NCBI GenBank assembly: GCA_902801375.1
Contig: CADCIB010000003.1
Span: 1-64,000, forward strand
DNA: 64,000 nt
Source: an uncultured Prevotellaceae bacterium
Lineage (GTDB): Bacteria; Bacteroidota; Bacteroidia; Bacteroidales; Bacteroidaceae
Direction: 5' to 3'
The notes beneath the pieces are model-generated. The model was not told the DNA's origin, searched no databases, and worked only from the letters and a program-made list of their open reading frames with translations. Position 1 is the first letter of the stretch. Each line of letters begins with the position of its first letter. Shown here in pieces: positions 50,783 to 62,300 of the stretch. A program made the position numbers and the translations under genes.

Positions 50783-53700
50783 TTAGCATCGGATGATTTT
50801 TTGATGTACTTATGCCCTTTGCCGATATGGATGCCTTCCGCATCTTGATGGATTGTGATACCACCAGGATTGAAATGCAAGCCCTCATCGGTGGTAGAGG
50901 GAGACGAGATGCCGGTCGGCACAGTGCTTTCGATGCTGAAAAGCGTCGCCCCCGTAAGAATGTCGGGGTTTGCCTGTGGGGCAAAAGAATTGTCGAATGA
51001 CAGGACGGGCGACAGTCGCAGCCAACCTGCGTCAGGTTGACGACAGAGTCGGAATTCAAGTTCCTCACCGCTCTGTTTGGTGCTGAAGACAGGCAGGAAA
51101 TGCGTGCCGTCGATGCGTGTGGAGAGTCCGCGCAACTGCCCGTTGGCGAAAGCTGCGATGATGCCCTCATCATCGTCGTAGGCCGCTTCCACCCTACCTG
51201 TCAGAGTCATCACATAGCGGAAAGAATGGGCATTTAGCTGGACGGCCCCATTCGGTGTGACTATGGGTGGCAGACTCATGTCGGCCTCCGCCTTAGTAAT
51301 GGCCGTTGCCACTTCGGGATAAGAAACCGTGCGTTTTGAGCGCGTATAGTAACGGTAACCGTGACCAGGAAGCAGGCGGGTGAGCGTACCGGTCCAAAGG
51401 GTTCCATCGAAGATAGCGAACCCTTGCGCTCCACACACGATGTCGCCTTGTTCTGGGTGGAAACTTTCCAAAACCATAGATAGCGAGGATGGATAGGGTG
51501 GCAGATACGACAATTTGTTCCAGCCCGTCTTCAGCGATACGGGGTTGCGGTCGGGCTGCAGTAGCAAGCCTTCAAGAGTGAAGTCAGTGATGTCGTCTGT
51601 CTTCACATCATAGTAGCCACCACTGCCAGACACCTGTACTACGTGACTTTGTGATTTGAGCCAATTTAGTATGTTAGGAATGTAGGGCGACTCGATATTT
51701 ACAGAAATACAGTTCCACCCTGGCTGCAATTGATAGAGCATGGACGTGTTCAAGGGTTCAAGCATGAACACAGGTTGCACCGTCATGTCGCCATCCATCG
51801 TGAGGCTGATTGTCTCCTCTGCTGTTGCCGTCTGCTCACCATTCACGAGCCAATGATCCAACTCAAATCCATCGGCCGGATAAGCGGTCAACGACACGGA
51901 AGAACCGTGGGTATAGAGTCCAGTATCACCTCCATACACACTGCCCTTTTGCTCATCTACGTCGATGGTCAAGGTATGGTTGCCAGGCCTGAATACGGCC
52001 GTGATGTGGTTAGCCTGCGTTGCCACGCATTCATACACAGTATTTTCCGACAACACTTCCCCATTCATGCTCCAGTATGAGAAATGATAGCCATTGTTGG
52101 GCTGTGCCTTCAGTCTGACATTTGTCCCATACTCCACCTGTAAGGAGGGAGGAGCGAGGAGGGAGGAGCGAGGAGCAAGGTTCGAAGAAGGGAGGTTCGA
52201 AGGAATTTCCGATGTCCATGTGCCGGAATTCTCTGGCCAGATGTCCACCAGCATCTTCACCAATCCGCCTTCAAGTTGCACCCATCCCATGCTACGCCCG
52301 TTGGTACCGGCGAAACCATCGGTGTCGTTGATTCCAGCTGTCTGAACCTGCAGCATATAGAACCCGTCGGCAGCAGTCAGTGAAGTCAGGTTGAGTCGAT
52401 AGTGCCGAGGTGACAGTCGGCTGATGGTGATCTGTGACACATCAAGGGCTGTTCCCTCTAAACTCAGGCTGAGGTCTTGTGTGTTGAACGTAGCATGGTC
52501 CACATCCTTGTTGAACCACACATCGGCTGACTTCACGGGTGATGTGGCAATCTCTTCCAGTCTGGGCAACCCCGTGATGGAGTCTATCGTCAGGCTTGTA
52601 GCCGGACGGGGAGCGAACTGCAGCAGATAGGTGTCTGAGCAGGCGGCGCCGATGCTGTCGGCCAGATGAAGCCTGCATTCGTAAAGTGGGTCAGCCCCAT
52701 CGATAAGCGTTACGTCGGTCTGCCAACAGTTGGAGAGACTGATGTCGCCGCTATCGCTGAGGCGTGTCACCCCCACCAGTTGGCCGCTGCCACCTGTCGG
52801 GTCGGGTATACTGGCATACGTCCATCCTGCTCTCAAAGTGTTCACGGTCAGCTCATATTCTGTGTTGCTGTTTTTCTTGAGGAAGGAACTGAAGGCAGGC
52901 GAAACGGGCTGCGTGGTGCCATCGGTCAAGTATAGACGGTCTGGCTGATCGTCGGCATCTGCCACGTCGTTGACAAGGAATCCCCTTCGCCCGTTGGTTT
53001 CCAACGTCCTCGTCAGTTCATGGATGGCCAACGTGTCGATGAGCGAGAGGTTGGCATTACCAAAGCCCGTCAGGTGTGTTGCCTTGATGTCGTAGTCGGT
53101 GAAGTGTCCGAGCAGCGAACTCTCGAAATACCATTGTGCGTAGGCCGTCGAATGGGCAGGGATATTTCCGAATTCAGTGGCGATGCTGCCACCCAACGGC
53201 AGGTCTTTCTCCTGCCCGTTAAGCATGGAGTACAGGAGCTGGAAGTCAACAAGCAATCCTTTCTCATTCTCCACGATCTGCGGCTTTTGGGTCGTCATCC
53301 GCACATTGCTGGCATCGCCGAAGCCTTTGTTACTGATGAGTAAAGAGAACTCCGCGGGCAGGGAGGGCTCGACGACATCCATCGTGAGCGGGTCGTCGCC
53401 GTAGACATCTCGCTGCATGAAATAGTTCAATTCCAGGCGTGGAGAGGGGTTGACCGTCAGGGTGACTGGTGCGATATAGCGGGTCACTTCAAGGTCGGTG
53501 TAGGGGTCGGTGTAGGTCAAAGTGCCGCCGAAGGCATAATCTATGGGGGCTGTCTCTGCGGCGTACTTCGTTGGGATAAACTGAATGACGGCTGTTCCCT
53601 TTTGTTGCGCCCCTAACTGCCAGCTGCTACCAACGGTATGCTCTCCTTCGAAACCTTCCAACCGCTCCACATTGATCTGGAACTCACGCTCCGTGGCCAC

Positions 53701-56700
53701 TGTGCCGTCTGGTGCTGTAACTGTTAGGTTCAGGCGGGCGTTGACCATCGGTTTTTCCTCGTTGCCGTTCAAGACGGTGAGCGTACCATTGAAAGCCTGG
53801 CGTGTCAATGCCATCGTCTGTGGGAACTCCAAGCGGATGGATGCACAAACGCTACGTTGTTTCTCGCGAAGCAGATTGTACATTTCCGTCATGCCATTCT
53901 CGAAAAAGTCGTCGACACTCTCGTAACCGGCTTCCTGCAACGCATTGGCTGCCGTGGTCATCTTGTCCCATACTGCTTGGATGCTATCTATCGTCTCCGC
54001 CGGCACCTGTCCGAGGGCTGCCTGTTGGCGACGGTTGAAGAAACTGCGATAGGACGACAGCGACAATTCCTCGGGTTTCCAACGCAATGCCTCTTCGAAG
54101 GACATTGTGGCGAAATCTACGCTGTCGATGATGTCGAGCTGCTCTTGCAGCGATACATCCATCCAGTCTTCCTCAGCTCCCCAGAACAGATTGTCCATCT
54201 CTATGAGGCTCTCCATCATGTCAACCACATGGAGAGAAGTTTCGTTCACACTGCTAATGAAGTCGGCTTCTGCCTTTTGTGGTGAATAGTAAGGCCTGTC
54301 GTTGTTTTCATCATCGATATAGGGGCCGTTGAGGTGGTCGCAGGCATGGTATAAGTTCTTTAGGCATCTGACAGCCTCATCCAACATCTTCTTCATCTTT
54401 ACGAAACTTTCCGTGGCCTTATGAATGTTGGCAAGTTTTGAACCTGGCAAATAATGCCCGATAATCTTCGAAGTGATATCGCCCGTTACCACATCGATGG
54501 CCTTGCTGACGCCATCGTAGCAGTCGAAAAACTTGTCAGGATTATCCACGAGGCCGGTGAAGCAGCCCTTCATGCTCTCGTAGCATTCCCATATATTCTT
54601 TCCCATGGCATACGCATTGAACACGTCCTTGAAGACATATTCCTTCTGGTAGAATTTCAGTTGCCGATCGTGGTTCTCGTCCCAATAGCCCTCCATTTCT
54701 GACTTGGCTCCATTGTATCTGAAGAATTCACTGGTCTTTTCAGAACCTCCCACCTTGAAGCCCCACATCTCCATATCGCCATTGTTGTAGACGGTCAGTT
54801 CAGCATCCTCCAGGCCTTTCTTGATAGCTTTCACACCATTCTCTCCAGCGTCCTCCAAATCTTCTTCATCACCCATCAGGAGATACTTGTATAGCTCTAC
54901 CATAGCCGACAGGACGGGATGACCGCTGCAGACAATGTGGAACACACACTCGCCCAGCGTCATGAGCATACCATTCTGACAAGGCTCGCAATCGCTGAAA
55001 TCCTCTTCAGACAATAACACGTCAGCCCAGTGGTCGATGGTGTCAAAGATATCGTTGGTTTCATTGTTTGGCTTCGGGGGAGTTGTGTCAGACGATCCTT
55101 TCCCCTTTCCACCGGAGTTGTTCCAGCCGAAGCCAAAGCCTCCTCCGCCGCCTCCCGTCCCATCACGCTTACAGCGCTTGATTCGGATGGGCTTCTCGTA
55201 GCGGTGCCACTGACGGTCGTAGCCACAATCCCAGAACCAGGTGGTTTCCTGGCTCACCCAACAATCGGGCCCTTCCTCCTCTTCTCCCTCTGCGGTCTCC
55301 TCTTCGCCACTCGCACCCTCGTACCTCGGCACCTTCGCAGCCTCTGTTGTCCTTGTCACCTTCACGGGAATGACGACACTTTGCTGCGGCAGAACCTCAA
55401 AGGGTCCTTCTTTGAGTGCCTCGAAGATGAAACCTTTTGCATGGGGAGTTGTCAGCGTTGTTTCCTGGGCGGTGATCAATCCCTTGTTGGTGAGCACCAC
55501 ATAATAAATCAGCGACTCATTGAGCGACAACTCGTCGGCTGGGATCTCGTCGGGCGCCTGCACCACGATGATTGGTTCGGGAACATTGGTCTCGTACGCT
55601 ACTTCGGTCACAATGTTGTAGACATCCTCAACGGTCGTTTCCTCCACCTGCCAGTCCACGGAGATAGCATCATAGCTTAGGTTGACGGTCTTTCGCAGTT
55701 CTTTTCCTGGGTCAATCAAGATGGTACTTTGGTGGCTACTGTGTTTGTCGGCGGTGACAATCAGGTTGTAGTATCCCTCTGGCAACACCTTCTGGAAGAT
55801 GCCTTGGCCATTGGTTGTTCCTTGTGTCACAACAGCTCCTGTGGACATATTTTTCACATAGACAATGGCATCAGCCACATGGGGAGCTTCGGCAGTATAA
55901 TAAGTGTACTCGTCGCAGACATCGACGATGAGCGTACCATTCTGTTCCGACACGGGCGTAATGCTAAAGCCGACAGAGAGTCCTTTGCCATTGTCGCAAT
56001 TCATCGCAATGTTTCCAGTGACGGGAACATTGAGTGGCATATCGTCGGAAGGCGTGAACCTCAACACGACCGTCGTGCTTTCTCCTGACTGCAGAGAAGC
56101 CATCTCCCTTGGAGTGGCGGTGTCCATCATTTTAGAATTAAAGAATTCAAAATTTAAAGAATTAAAGAATTCAGGCAGTGCGAGCAGAATCTTCCCCGTC
56201 GCGCCCTTTCCGATGTTCTTGATGGTGAATGGATAGTCGCGCGACTGCCCCTTGGTCATTGTCGTATGGATGCTCTGGATAGTGGCCACCAACTCACCCT
56301 TCTGCGAACGACAATAGTAATAGAGTCGCAAATCGAGTGTTTCCCCCTGCTGTGTCGTCACCTTCGCATCGATGATTTCCCACTCGTTTCCTTCCGTGGG
56401 TACTGTTCCGACAATCTGGCAAACAACATTGCTTTCCTGCCCAGCCTTGATTGTTGCAGGAATGTTCATGGTCACTTGACAGTCAGCCGGTTTCGACAAC
56501 ACTTGCACGGTTGCCCCTGTCAGGTTCTTGATTCCAGGATTGTAAAGTGGTATGGCGGTCGTGAATGTCTCTCCGACGGTCGTTTCACAGGTGATGGGAT
56601 CGCCTGTGGCCCGTCGCAGTCCGTAGACATCGAAAGAGGCTTGCTCCGTGCGCAATCCCTCACCAGGACAACATGCTCCCACGATGAAATGACCAGCCTG

Positions 56701-59334
56701 CCGCTCATAAGGTGTGAAGGAGGCAGAGAAGTGACCATTGTCGTCTGTCTTTGCGGAAATCGTCTGCCGTGTTCCTTCGTTAAGGATGTAGATTTCCACC
56801 ATCGTCTGCACACCTTTAGGTCCGATGGCGCTACCAGAGATATTGACCGTCTCACCTTTCTTATAGAGTGCTTTATCGGTACTGACCGTGGTGGTGAAGT
56901 TCGGCGCTATCGTGAGCGAGAGTTTCTCCGACATGTTGTTGACGCTGTTCAGCTCACTCACTTTGTTTTCGCTATTCACGACAGTCCAGATGCTGTATTC
57001 ACCCGGTTTGTCGGGCAGTGCGATGGAGCGTATGACCGTCTCTGAGCCTCCCTCTGGAATATCCTCGTTGGTATAGGTTGACAGGGCTGTTTCTCCGTTC
57101 AACAGGACCTCAACCTTGACCGGAGCCTTGAGCGGGGCTATTCCCGTATTGCCGACTGTAACGTTCACCTCTACCGTATCGCCAGCTACGAAGGATGATT
57201 GTTCGCTGAAGGAGAATTGCCTGATGATGGCATCGGGCAATGTGCGGTCACTGACGGCTACCCAGCATGTCCCTTCGGTATGGCCATTGGCAGAGACGGT
57301 GAACGTAACAGTTCTCCCGTCGCCCTGAACATCGTTACGCTTGACGGTAAGCGGGACATCTACGGAAGATTTCCCTTTGGGTATTGTCGCTGTATGGTTG
57401 TAAGTCAGCATGTCGTCGCAGTCGCTGCTGATGGCGACAGACAAAGCCGAGGTGGTAGCGGTGTTACGAGAAATGGTCAGGAAGTTGCCGGTACTTCCCT
57501 CTTGCATCGTCCCTGTCGAGGGAACGACAGCGAGCGAAGGTCCGTCGTCGTCGAGCAGTCGGATGGTTTGTGAGACACTGCCTCGCGAAGAGCCACTGGC
57601 AGAGCACCCACATGAGGAGAGGTAGATGGCGGCTTTCACATTGATGTCCATTTCCCCATCTACGGTCGCGTTGTCCACAACTCCGATGCTGAACGCCACT
57701 TCTTCCATGCCTGCGGGCATGACAATGCGCTGCTTGCCATAGAACAAGCGGCCATTGCTGTCGTCGCTGAGATCGACCGTTATCTTGCTTTCTTGATGGT
57801 TTTGTTTCCGGATTTTGCCGTAGATGGCATTGATGCCAGCAGCTTCGCTTACTGCCAATGGAGTCAGCTCGAGCGAAATGTCAGGCAGATCGTTGTCTGC
57901 CAGCAGCAAGACACACTGCCCCTTTTCGTGACGAGTGGCCATAGCTGTGAAAGCGATGGAGAGGGTGTCTGTAACCTCATCGTTTTCTTTTGCTGTTATT
58001 TCCACACTGACGGACTTCTTTCCGGCAGGAATCGTTGCTGTAGAAGGAAACTGGAAACGCTCCGCCTGCTCACAGGCCAGCCTTATCTCCTGAGCCTGTC
58101 CGGAAGCTTTCGGCCGGGAAATGGTCAGCGTGCATGACTCTCCTTCTTCCAGGATGCTTTTCGAACTGTTCAACGAGAGTTGAGGCAGTTCGTTGTCTAC
58201 CATGATGAGCGTATCGCGAACAGCGGAGTATTGTGCGCCTACAGCAGTGATGATGAAAAGCGAATCGTTGTCGAGCGACTGGTTGTCGGTAGCCCTCAGA
58301 TAGAGGTAAGTGGCGGATTGCCCGCTCTTGATGGTGGCCGTTGCGGGAACTTGCAATCGGCTGTCGCCCTGCTTGCTGATGGTGAAGGTCTCCTCGTCGT
58401 TCCAACTTCCGCTTCGCATCAGTTTGTAAGTGATGGTACCGTTTGCCTCGTCATAGCGCCAGGGCATTTCAGTGAAAAGTTTTTTCTGTAGCTGGAACAC
58501 CTGTTGACAGAAGGTAGTGTTATTGTCCTGGTATTCGGGAGTCTCCCCCGAGTCGCTGTTTGGCACAATCTTTACCATCAACTGAACATCACCTTCCATT
58601 CCTGGCAGCTGCGGCACGACGACCGTTTCCTGTCTGTTGACAGAGCCTCCCGACGGCAGCTTCACATCTTGATAGAAAGTGGCCAGCAGTTGGCTGCGTC
58701 CGTTCCCCACGAGCATCACATGCTCGCTCCATCCGCCTCGAGCCGCAGCATTGCCTTGATTCTTTACTGTATAGGAGAGAGGAAGTGAAGAGAGTGGGGT
58801 GAGAGGTGAGGGATGGGAGGATAGAAGTGAAGTGACGATAAAGTCGGGTGAAGGCTCTATCTTGAGTTGTCCGCAGCTATAGTCCGTGACAACATTCACC
58901 CCCGTCGAATCGCTGAGAATGACTTGTTGCATGCCGAAATCGTAGGCATGCTCTGCCAGAAAGTCTCGTCCCACATGAGCTTTCATGGTGAAGAGAATAC
59001 CGCTGTTTCCTCTGACAGGCCTATTGTCAGGCGAGAAAACCATCACGCGATAACGGTTGCCGTTGAGCTTGATGTTCACTGCATGTCCGTCGCCACGGTT
59101 GCTCATGGTGCCAGAAGTCTCGTCGATGGTTACGCCTTGTGGAACAGTCAGTTCAAACTGTGCTGCCACGATGCTACTCGTGTTCTTCAGATAGACGGGC
59201 AGCGACACTGTCGTCTCGGGCAGGGCACTGATATCTGGCAGATAGATGATATTCTGCGCCATCAGTCCGGCTGGGGCTGCCAGAAGGCAGATATAGAGGA
59301 ATAACCCTGTAAAGAGCGATATATGGTATTTCAT
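50779..59334 (-). CDS. Giant multidomain surface protein (2851 aa)
   Basis: 2851 aa with a signal peptide (MKYHISLFTGLFLYICLLAAP). Approximate layout: cohesin-like domain (28-155); CARDB-like domain (165-285); a series of Calx-beta-like repeats (285-690; phrases such as TATIPAGKKSVSVEITA, VDNELPQLSL); CARDB (700-815); further beta domains to about 1340; a Gly-rich hinge near 1398 (GGGGGGFGFGW); a helical region (1400-1800); more beta domains; repeat-type domains (2400-2520; TLTIDVDEQKGSVYGGDTG); and a C-terminal tail TGISSPSTTDEG then GITIHQDAEGIHIGKG, as in type IX-like sorted proteins. Likely an adhesin or surface scaffold. Three short repeat inserts are coding. It follows the LRR/dockerin gene by 6 nt and is coupled to rluA. 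Confidence 0.88.
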   Translation of the reverse strand: MKYHISLFTGLFLYICLLAAPAGLMAQNIIYLPDISALPETTVSLPVYLKNTSSIVAAQFELTVPQGVTIDETSGTMSNRGDGHAVNIKLNGNRYRVMVFSPDNRPVRGNSGILFTMKAHVGRDFLAEHAYDFGMQQVILSDSTGVNVVTDYSCGQLKIEPSPDFIVTSLLSSHPSPLTPLSSLPLSYTVKNQGNAAARGGWSEHVMLVGNGRSQLLATFYQDVKLPSGGSVNRQETVVVPQLPGMEGDVQLMVKIVPNSDSGETPEYQDNNTTFCQQVFQLQKKLFTEMPWRYDEANGTITYKLMRSGSWNDEETFTISKQGDSRLQVPATATIKSGQSATYLYLRATDNQSLDNDSLFIITAVGAQYSAVRDTLIMVDNELPQLSLNSSKSILEEGESCTLTISRPKASGQAQEIRLACEQAERFQFPSTATIPAGKKSVSVEITAKENDEVTDTLSIAFTAMATRHEKGQCVLLLADNDLPDISLELTPLAVSEAAGINAIYGKIRKQNHQESKITVDLSDDSNGRLFYGKQRIVMPAGMEEVAFSIGVVDNATVDGEMDINVKAAIYLSSCGCSASGSSRGSVSQTIRLLDDDGPSLAVVPSTGTMQEGSTGNFLTISRNTATTSALSVAISSDCDDMLTYNHTATIPKGKSSVDVPLTVKRNDVQGDGRTVTFTVSANGHTEGTCWVAVSDRTLPDAIIRQFSFSEQSSFVAGDTVEVNVTVGNTGIAPLKAPVKVEVLLNGETALSTYTNEDIPEGGSETVIRSIALPDKPGEYSIWTVVNSENKVSELNSVNNMSEKLSLTIAPNFTTTVSTDKALYKKGETVNISGSAIGPKGVQTMVEIYILNEGTRQTISAKTDDNGHFSASFTPYERQAGHFIVGACCPGEGLRTEQASFDVYGLRRATGDPITCETTVGETFTTAIPLYNPGIKNLTGATVQVLSKPADCQVTMNIPATIKAGQESNVVCQIVGTVPTEGNEWEIIDAKVTTQQGETLDLRLYYYCRSQKGELVATIQSIHTTMTKGQSRDYPFTIKNIGKGATGKILLALPEFFNSLNFEFFNSKMMDTATPREMASLQSGESTTVVLRFTPSDDMPLNVPVTGNIAMNCDNGKGLSVGFSITPVSEQNGTLIVDVCDEYTYYTAEAPHVADAIVYVKNMSTGAVVTQGTTNGQGIFQKVLPEGYYNLIVTADKHSSHQSTILIDPGKELRKTVNLSYDAISVDWQVEETTVEDVYNIVTEVAYETNVPEPIIVVQAPDEIPADELSLNESLIYYVVLTNKGLITAQETTLTTPHAKGFIFEALKEGPFEVLPQQSVVIPVKVTRTTEAAKVPRYEGASGEEETAEGEEEEGPDCWVSQETTWFWDCGYDRQWHRYEKPIRIKRCKRDGTGGGGGGFGFGWNNSGGKGKGSSDTTPPKPNNETNDIFDTIDHWADVLLSEEDFSDCEPCQNGMLMTLGECVFHIVCSGHPVLSAMVELYKYLLMGDEEDLEDAGENGVKAIKKGLEDAELTVYNNGDMEMWGFKVGGSEKTSEFFRYNGAKSEMEGYWDENHDRQLKFYQKEYVFKDVFNAYAMGKNIWECYESMKGCFTGLVDNPDKFFDCYDGVSKAIDVVTGDITSKIIGHYLPGSKLANIHKATESFVKMKKMLDEAVRCLKNLYHACDHLNGPYIDDENNDRPYYSPQKAEADFISSVNETSLHVVDMMESLIEMDNLFWGAEEDWMDVSLQEQLDIIDSVDFATMSFEEALRWKPEELSLSSYRSFFNRRQQAALGQVPAETIDSIQAVWDKMTTAANALQEAGYESVDDFFENGMTEMYNLLREKQRSVCASIRLEFPQTMALTRQAFNGTLTVLNGNEEKPMVNARLNLTVTAPDGTVATEREFQINVERLEGFEGEHTVGSSWQLGAQQKGTAVIQFIPTKYAAETAPIDYAFGGTLTYTDPYTDLEVTRYIAPVTLTVNPSPRLELNYFMQRDVYGDDPLTMDVVEPSLPAEFSLLISNKGFGDASNVRMTTQKPQIVENEKGLLVDFQLLYSMLNGQEKDLPLGGSIATEFGNIPAHSTAYAQWYFESSLLGHFTDYDIKATHLTGFGNANLSLIDTLAIHELTRTLETNGRRGFLVNDVADADDQPDRLYLTDGTTQPVSPAFSSFLKKNSNTEYELTVNTLRAGWTYASIPDPTGGSGQLVGVTRLSDSGDISLSNCWQTDVTLIDGADPLYECRLHLADSIGAACSDTYLLQFAPRPATSLTIDSITGLPRLEEIATSPVKSADVWFNKDVDHATFNTQDLSLSLEGTALDVSQITISRLSPRHYRLNLTSLTAADGFYMLQVQTAGINDTDGFAGTNGRSMGWVQLEGGLVKMLVDIWPENSGTWTSEIPSNLPSSNLAPRSSLLAPPSLQVEYGTNVRLKAQPNNGYHFSYWSMNGEVLSENTVYECVATQANHITAVFRPGNHTLTIDVDEQKGSVYGGDTGLYTHGSSVSLTAYPADGFELDHWLVNGEQTATAEETISLTMDGDMTVQPVFMLEPLNTSMLYQLQPGWNCISVNIESPYIPNILNWLKSQSHVVQVSGSGGYYDVKTDDITDFTLEGLLLQPDRNPVSLKTGWNKLSYLPPYPSSLSMVLESFHPEQGDIVCGAQGFAIFDGTLWTGTLTRLLPGHGYRYYTRSKRTVSYPEVATAITKAEADMSLPPIVTPNGAVQLNAHSFRYVMTLTGRVEAAYDDDEGIIAAFANGQLRGLSTRIDGTHFLPVFSTKQSGEELEFRLCRQPDAGWLRLSPVLSFDNSFAPQANPDILTGATLFSIESTVPTGISSPSTTDEGLHFNPGGITIHQDAEGIHIGKGHKYIKKSSDAK
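52140..52200. repeat. Heptamer array in the giant gene (near residue 2390)
   Basis: Units GGAGGAG, CGAGGAG and variants; minus strand encodes LAPRSSLLAPPSLQ. Confidence 0.65.
56134..56173. repeat. AT-rich octamer array in the giant gene (near residue 1060)
   Basis: AGAATTAA, AGAATTCA, AAATTTAA, AGAATTAA, AGAATTCA: five octamers encoding EFFNSLNFEFFNS. Three octamers of the same kind lie after ribD (35433-35456). Confidence 0.8.
58764..58815. repeat. Degenerate heptamer array in the giant gene (near residue 180)
   Basis: GA-rich heptamers; minus strand encodes SSHPSPLTPLSSLPLS at the edge of the first CARDB-like domain. Confidence 0.5.
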
Positions 59335-59340
59335 TGACTT

Positions 59341-62300
59341 TTATTTAGAAGAAACAAACTTTTTGCCACGTTTGATGTAAACACCACGTGAGGGCGTGCT
59401 CACTTGGATGCCTTCCGGAGTATAATAGTGGTCATCGACCTCGGCATTCTGCATTTCGCTGATTCCAGTCGGTGTCGCGGAGTCGTCAGCCACAACGATG
59501 GGCTGTGCCTCTTTGTCGACCATCATCACCCTCAGCACTTCCGTTGACTCACCGTCGATGGTGGCCAAAACCGTCTCGCCAGCGGGTATCATCTTGCCAC
59601 TGAGCGAATAATGGATGAAATGGACGTACCCTTCACCCTCACGACTGCTCAACAGGTAACCATCGCTGCGAGGAACCCACTGTATGTGCTGCCCGGCCTG
59701 CTTGCTGAGGACGATGTCGATGGCTGCTACGGGTTGCATGGTCGTCAGGATGAGTTTGCCATCGCGAATTGTCAGCCATGCAGATCCGTCTTCGCAGGAG
59801 CGGGGATAATCGCGGGTGCGGAGGTGCGGAGATGCGAGGGAAGGAGGCGAGAGGAGCAGGTTGACAAGCTGGACAATGTCGAGAACGTTGACGACATCGT
59901 CGGCCATGAGGTTGGCTGCGGTGAAGTTATAGACTCCCGTGAGATTGTCGTCCATGACGAAATTGACAGTGTGCTGCAGGTCGGCCACGTTGGTATCGTA
60001 ATCGAAGTTGACGTCACCCGTGTTGAAGTCGACGACCATCTCCATCTGATGGCCCTGTCGGGTATCGATGGCCGTGACGCGCTGACCGCTCTGTTGACTG
60101 TAGACCGCTCGCCGACTGGCGGCAACCCGCCAATAGTCGTCCGATGCGTTCAATTGTGCACCCCATCCGTCGGTGTTACTCAGTCCGAGGCTGAGCTCAT
60201 CGCTATAGGCTGGCTCTTGCCCATGCCTGTAGCAAACAATGCTTGGCACAGCATCTGCCCTTTCGCTATAGACCGAGCTCATGACAAGCGGACGGTCAAA
60301 GACCTGGTGATCGATATGCAGTTCAGTGATTGTCGCAGGCAAGGCGGGTGTCAGTTCGCTGAAATGATTGTAGCTGACATTGAGTTTCGTCAGCGCGGGA
60401 CAGTCTTGCACAATCGTGGTCACATTGCCGCTGAGGGCGTTGTGCGAGAGGTCGAGTTCGCGCATTTGCGACAATTGCAACATGCCGTTTTGCATTTGAC
60501 CACTGAGGTTGTTGTTGCTTAAGTGGATGGCTTTCACGTGGCTGTCGCGCATGAGCACGCCATAGAGCGAGTCGGTCTCTGCAGGCGTGTTGCCAAACTC
60601 CCATTGCTGCTTCCAAGCATTACCATCATGGTGTACATACCATGTTTTGAGCATATTCCATTCTGTCGCATTCATCGGCAGTTCGTTATCGACGATGGAG
60701 AGCTGCATCGTTCCGTTGTTGTGGCGTTGTGCCTCAACGGTGAAGGTCACGAGTGTGGGCTTGTTGTAGCGCTCGTCGTCGACAGTCTGTATGCTGACGG
60801 CCACGCTGTCTTTGCCGGCAGGTATCTTCACACGGGCAGGAATCCGGAAGCGGTCGGGCTGGTCGCAGCTCAGGTTGATGGTTGCGGCAGCCTGCGTCAT
60901 GCGGTTGCGGCTGACGATGAGCGTGGCCTGTTCGCCTTCGGTGATGGTTGTCGGTGCGGGCATGGTGGCCATCTTGACAGCCAAGTCGGGAGTAACCCAT
61001 TGGCTATAAACATAATCGAGCGTATAGTTGCCATTGGTGGCCATGTCGTGAAGCGCAATATAATACGTGGTGGAGTCGGCCGCTTCGAAACCTCCGAAGA
61101 GCGTTGTAGCTCCATCCTGAGCATGATACACCACATCGCCATTGGGTGTGAACACGTCAAGCATGCACTGCCTTGACGACCGCAGGGTGAGACTGTCGCC
61201 AGGATTCATGCTGATCTTGTACCAATGCACCTCGTCAGCGGCGGGCTTGTTGCGGGTGTGGTTAGGCTCGGAAAGTAGCTCTCCTATGGTTTCAACCTGC
61301 TGGCTCACCTCTGGATCAATATAGTCGCAGATGGTTTCGGTGCTGCGTCCCGCCTTGTTGTGGAACCGTAAGTGGAGCTGGTTTTTGGCAAACATCATTG
61401 CACGTTTGTCAGAGGTAATGCAGAAATGGAACGACTTGGTGCGCAATGGCTGCCGCCCGACATCGATTGTCTCGGTGAGTCGCAGTGGGTTGACAGGCGT
61501 CGAAAGACTTACCGACTGCATCTCCCCATCCAAATCGTTTACCCAAATGTCGTAAGCCGTGATGCCGTTGCCACCCTCAGGCACTTTCAGGAAGAACGCC
61601 GTATGCGTCTCTGTCTGAACACCCGTTCCGTCGCTCAGATAGTATGTCAGCTTGTGCAATCCTTCGCGCAGCGATGTCACGTCGAGGTCGATGTGGTAAG
61701 CGTTGCCTTCAGATGCCAATTGCGTGTTGGTCTGTCCACTATATAGTCCGTCGTCGACTGTCCACATCAACTGCAGCTGCCGATACTCACTGACGGTAGC
61801 CGTTCGGATGAACCATGCGTCGTAGGAAGAAGTCAGTTTGCCATCGGGCATCAGCACTTGCACCTGCAGTTTATGCAGTCCCTGCTTCACATCGTTGACA
61901 TCCAAGGGCCAGTTGACGACACCCCCGGCAGCCGGCAACTCCTCACGCATGAACTCCTCGCCATCGATATGGCAGACACAGGTCAGATGGTCAATCAGGT
62001 TGAGGGCGGGCACTTTCACAAAAGGCCGCGATACCACCGCCGTGCGCCAATCGCCATCGGTTGTTTGCAGGTGGAGCGTATGGAATCCGTCGGAGAGCGT
62101 TGACACATCGATGCTGAACGATCCGGTCATCAGCGTCGACTGCGCCTGCTGCTCGTCGCCATCGAACCAATAGCGGCTTTGTCCCTGCGAGCTCAGCGTT
62201 CTGACAAAATATCGCTTCACAGGTACGCTGGCCCTTCCATCCTGACCGATGGCCTGGACGTGTAAGCTATGGAGTCCAGGCTGAAGCCCCTTCACATTGG

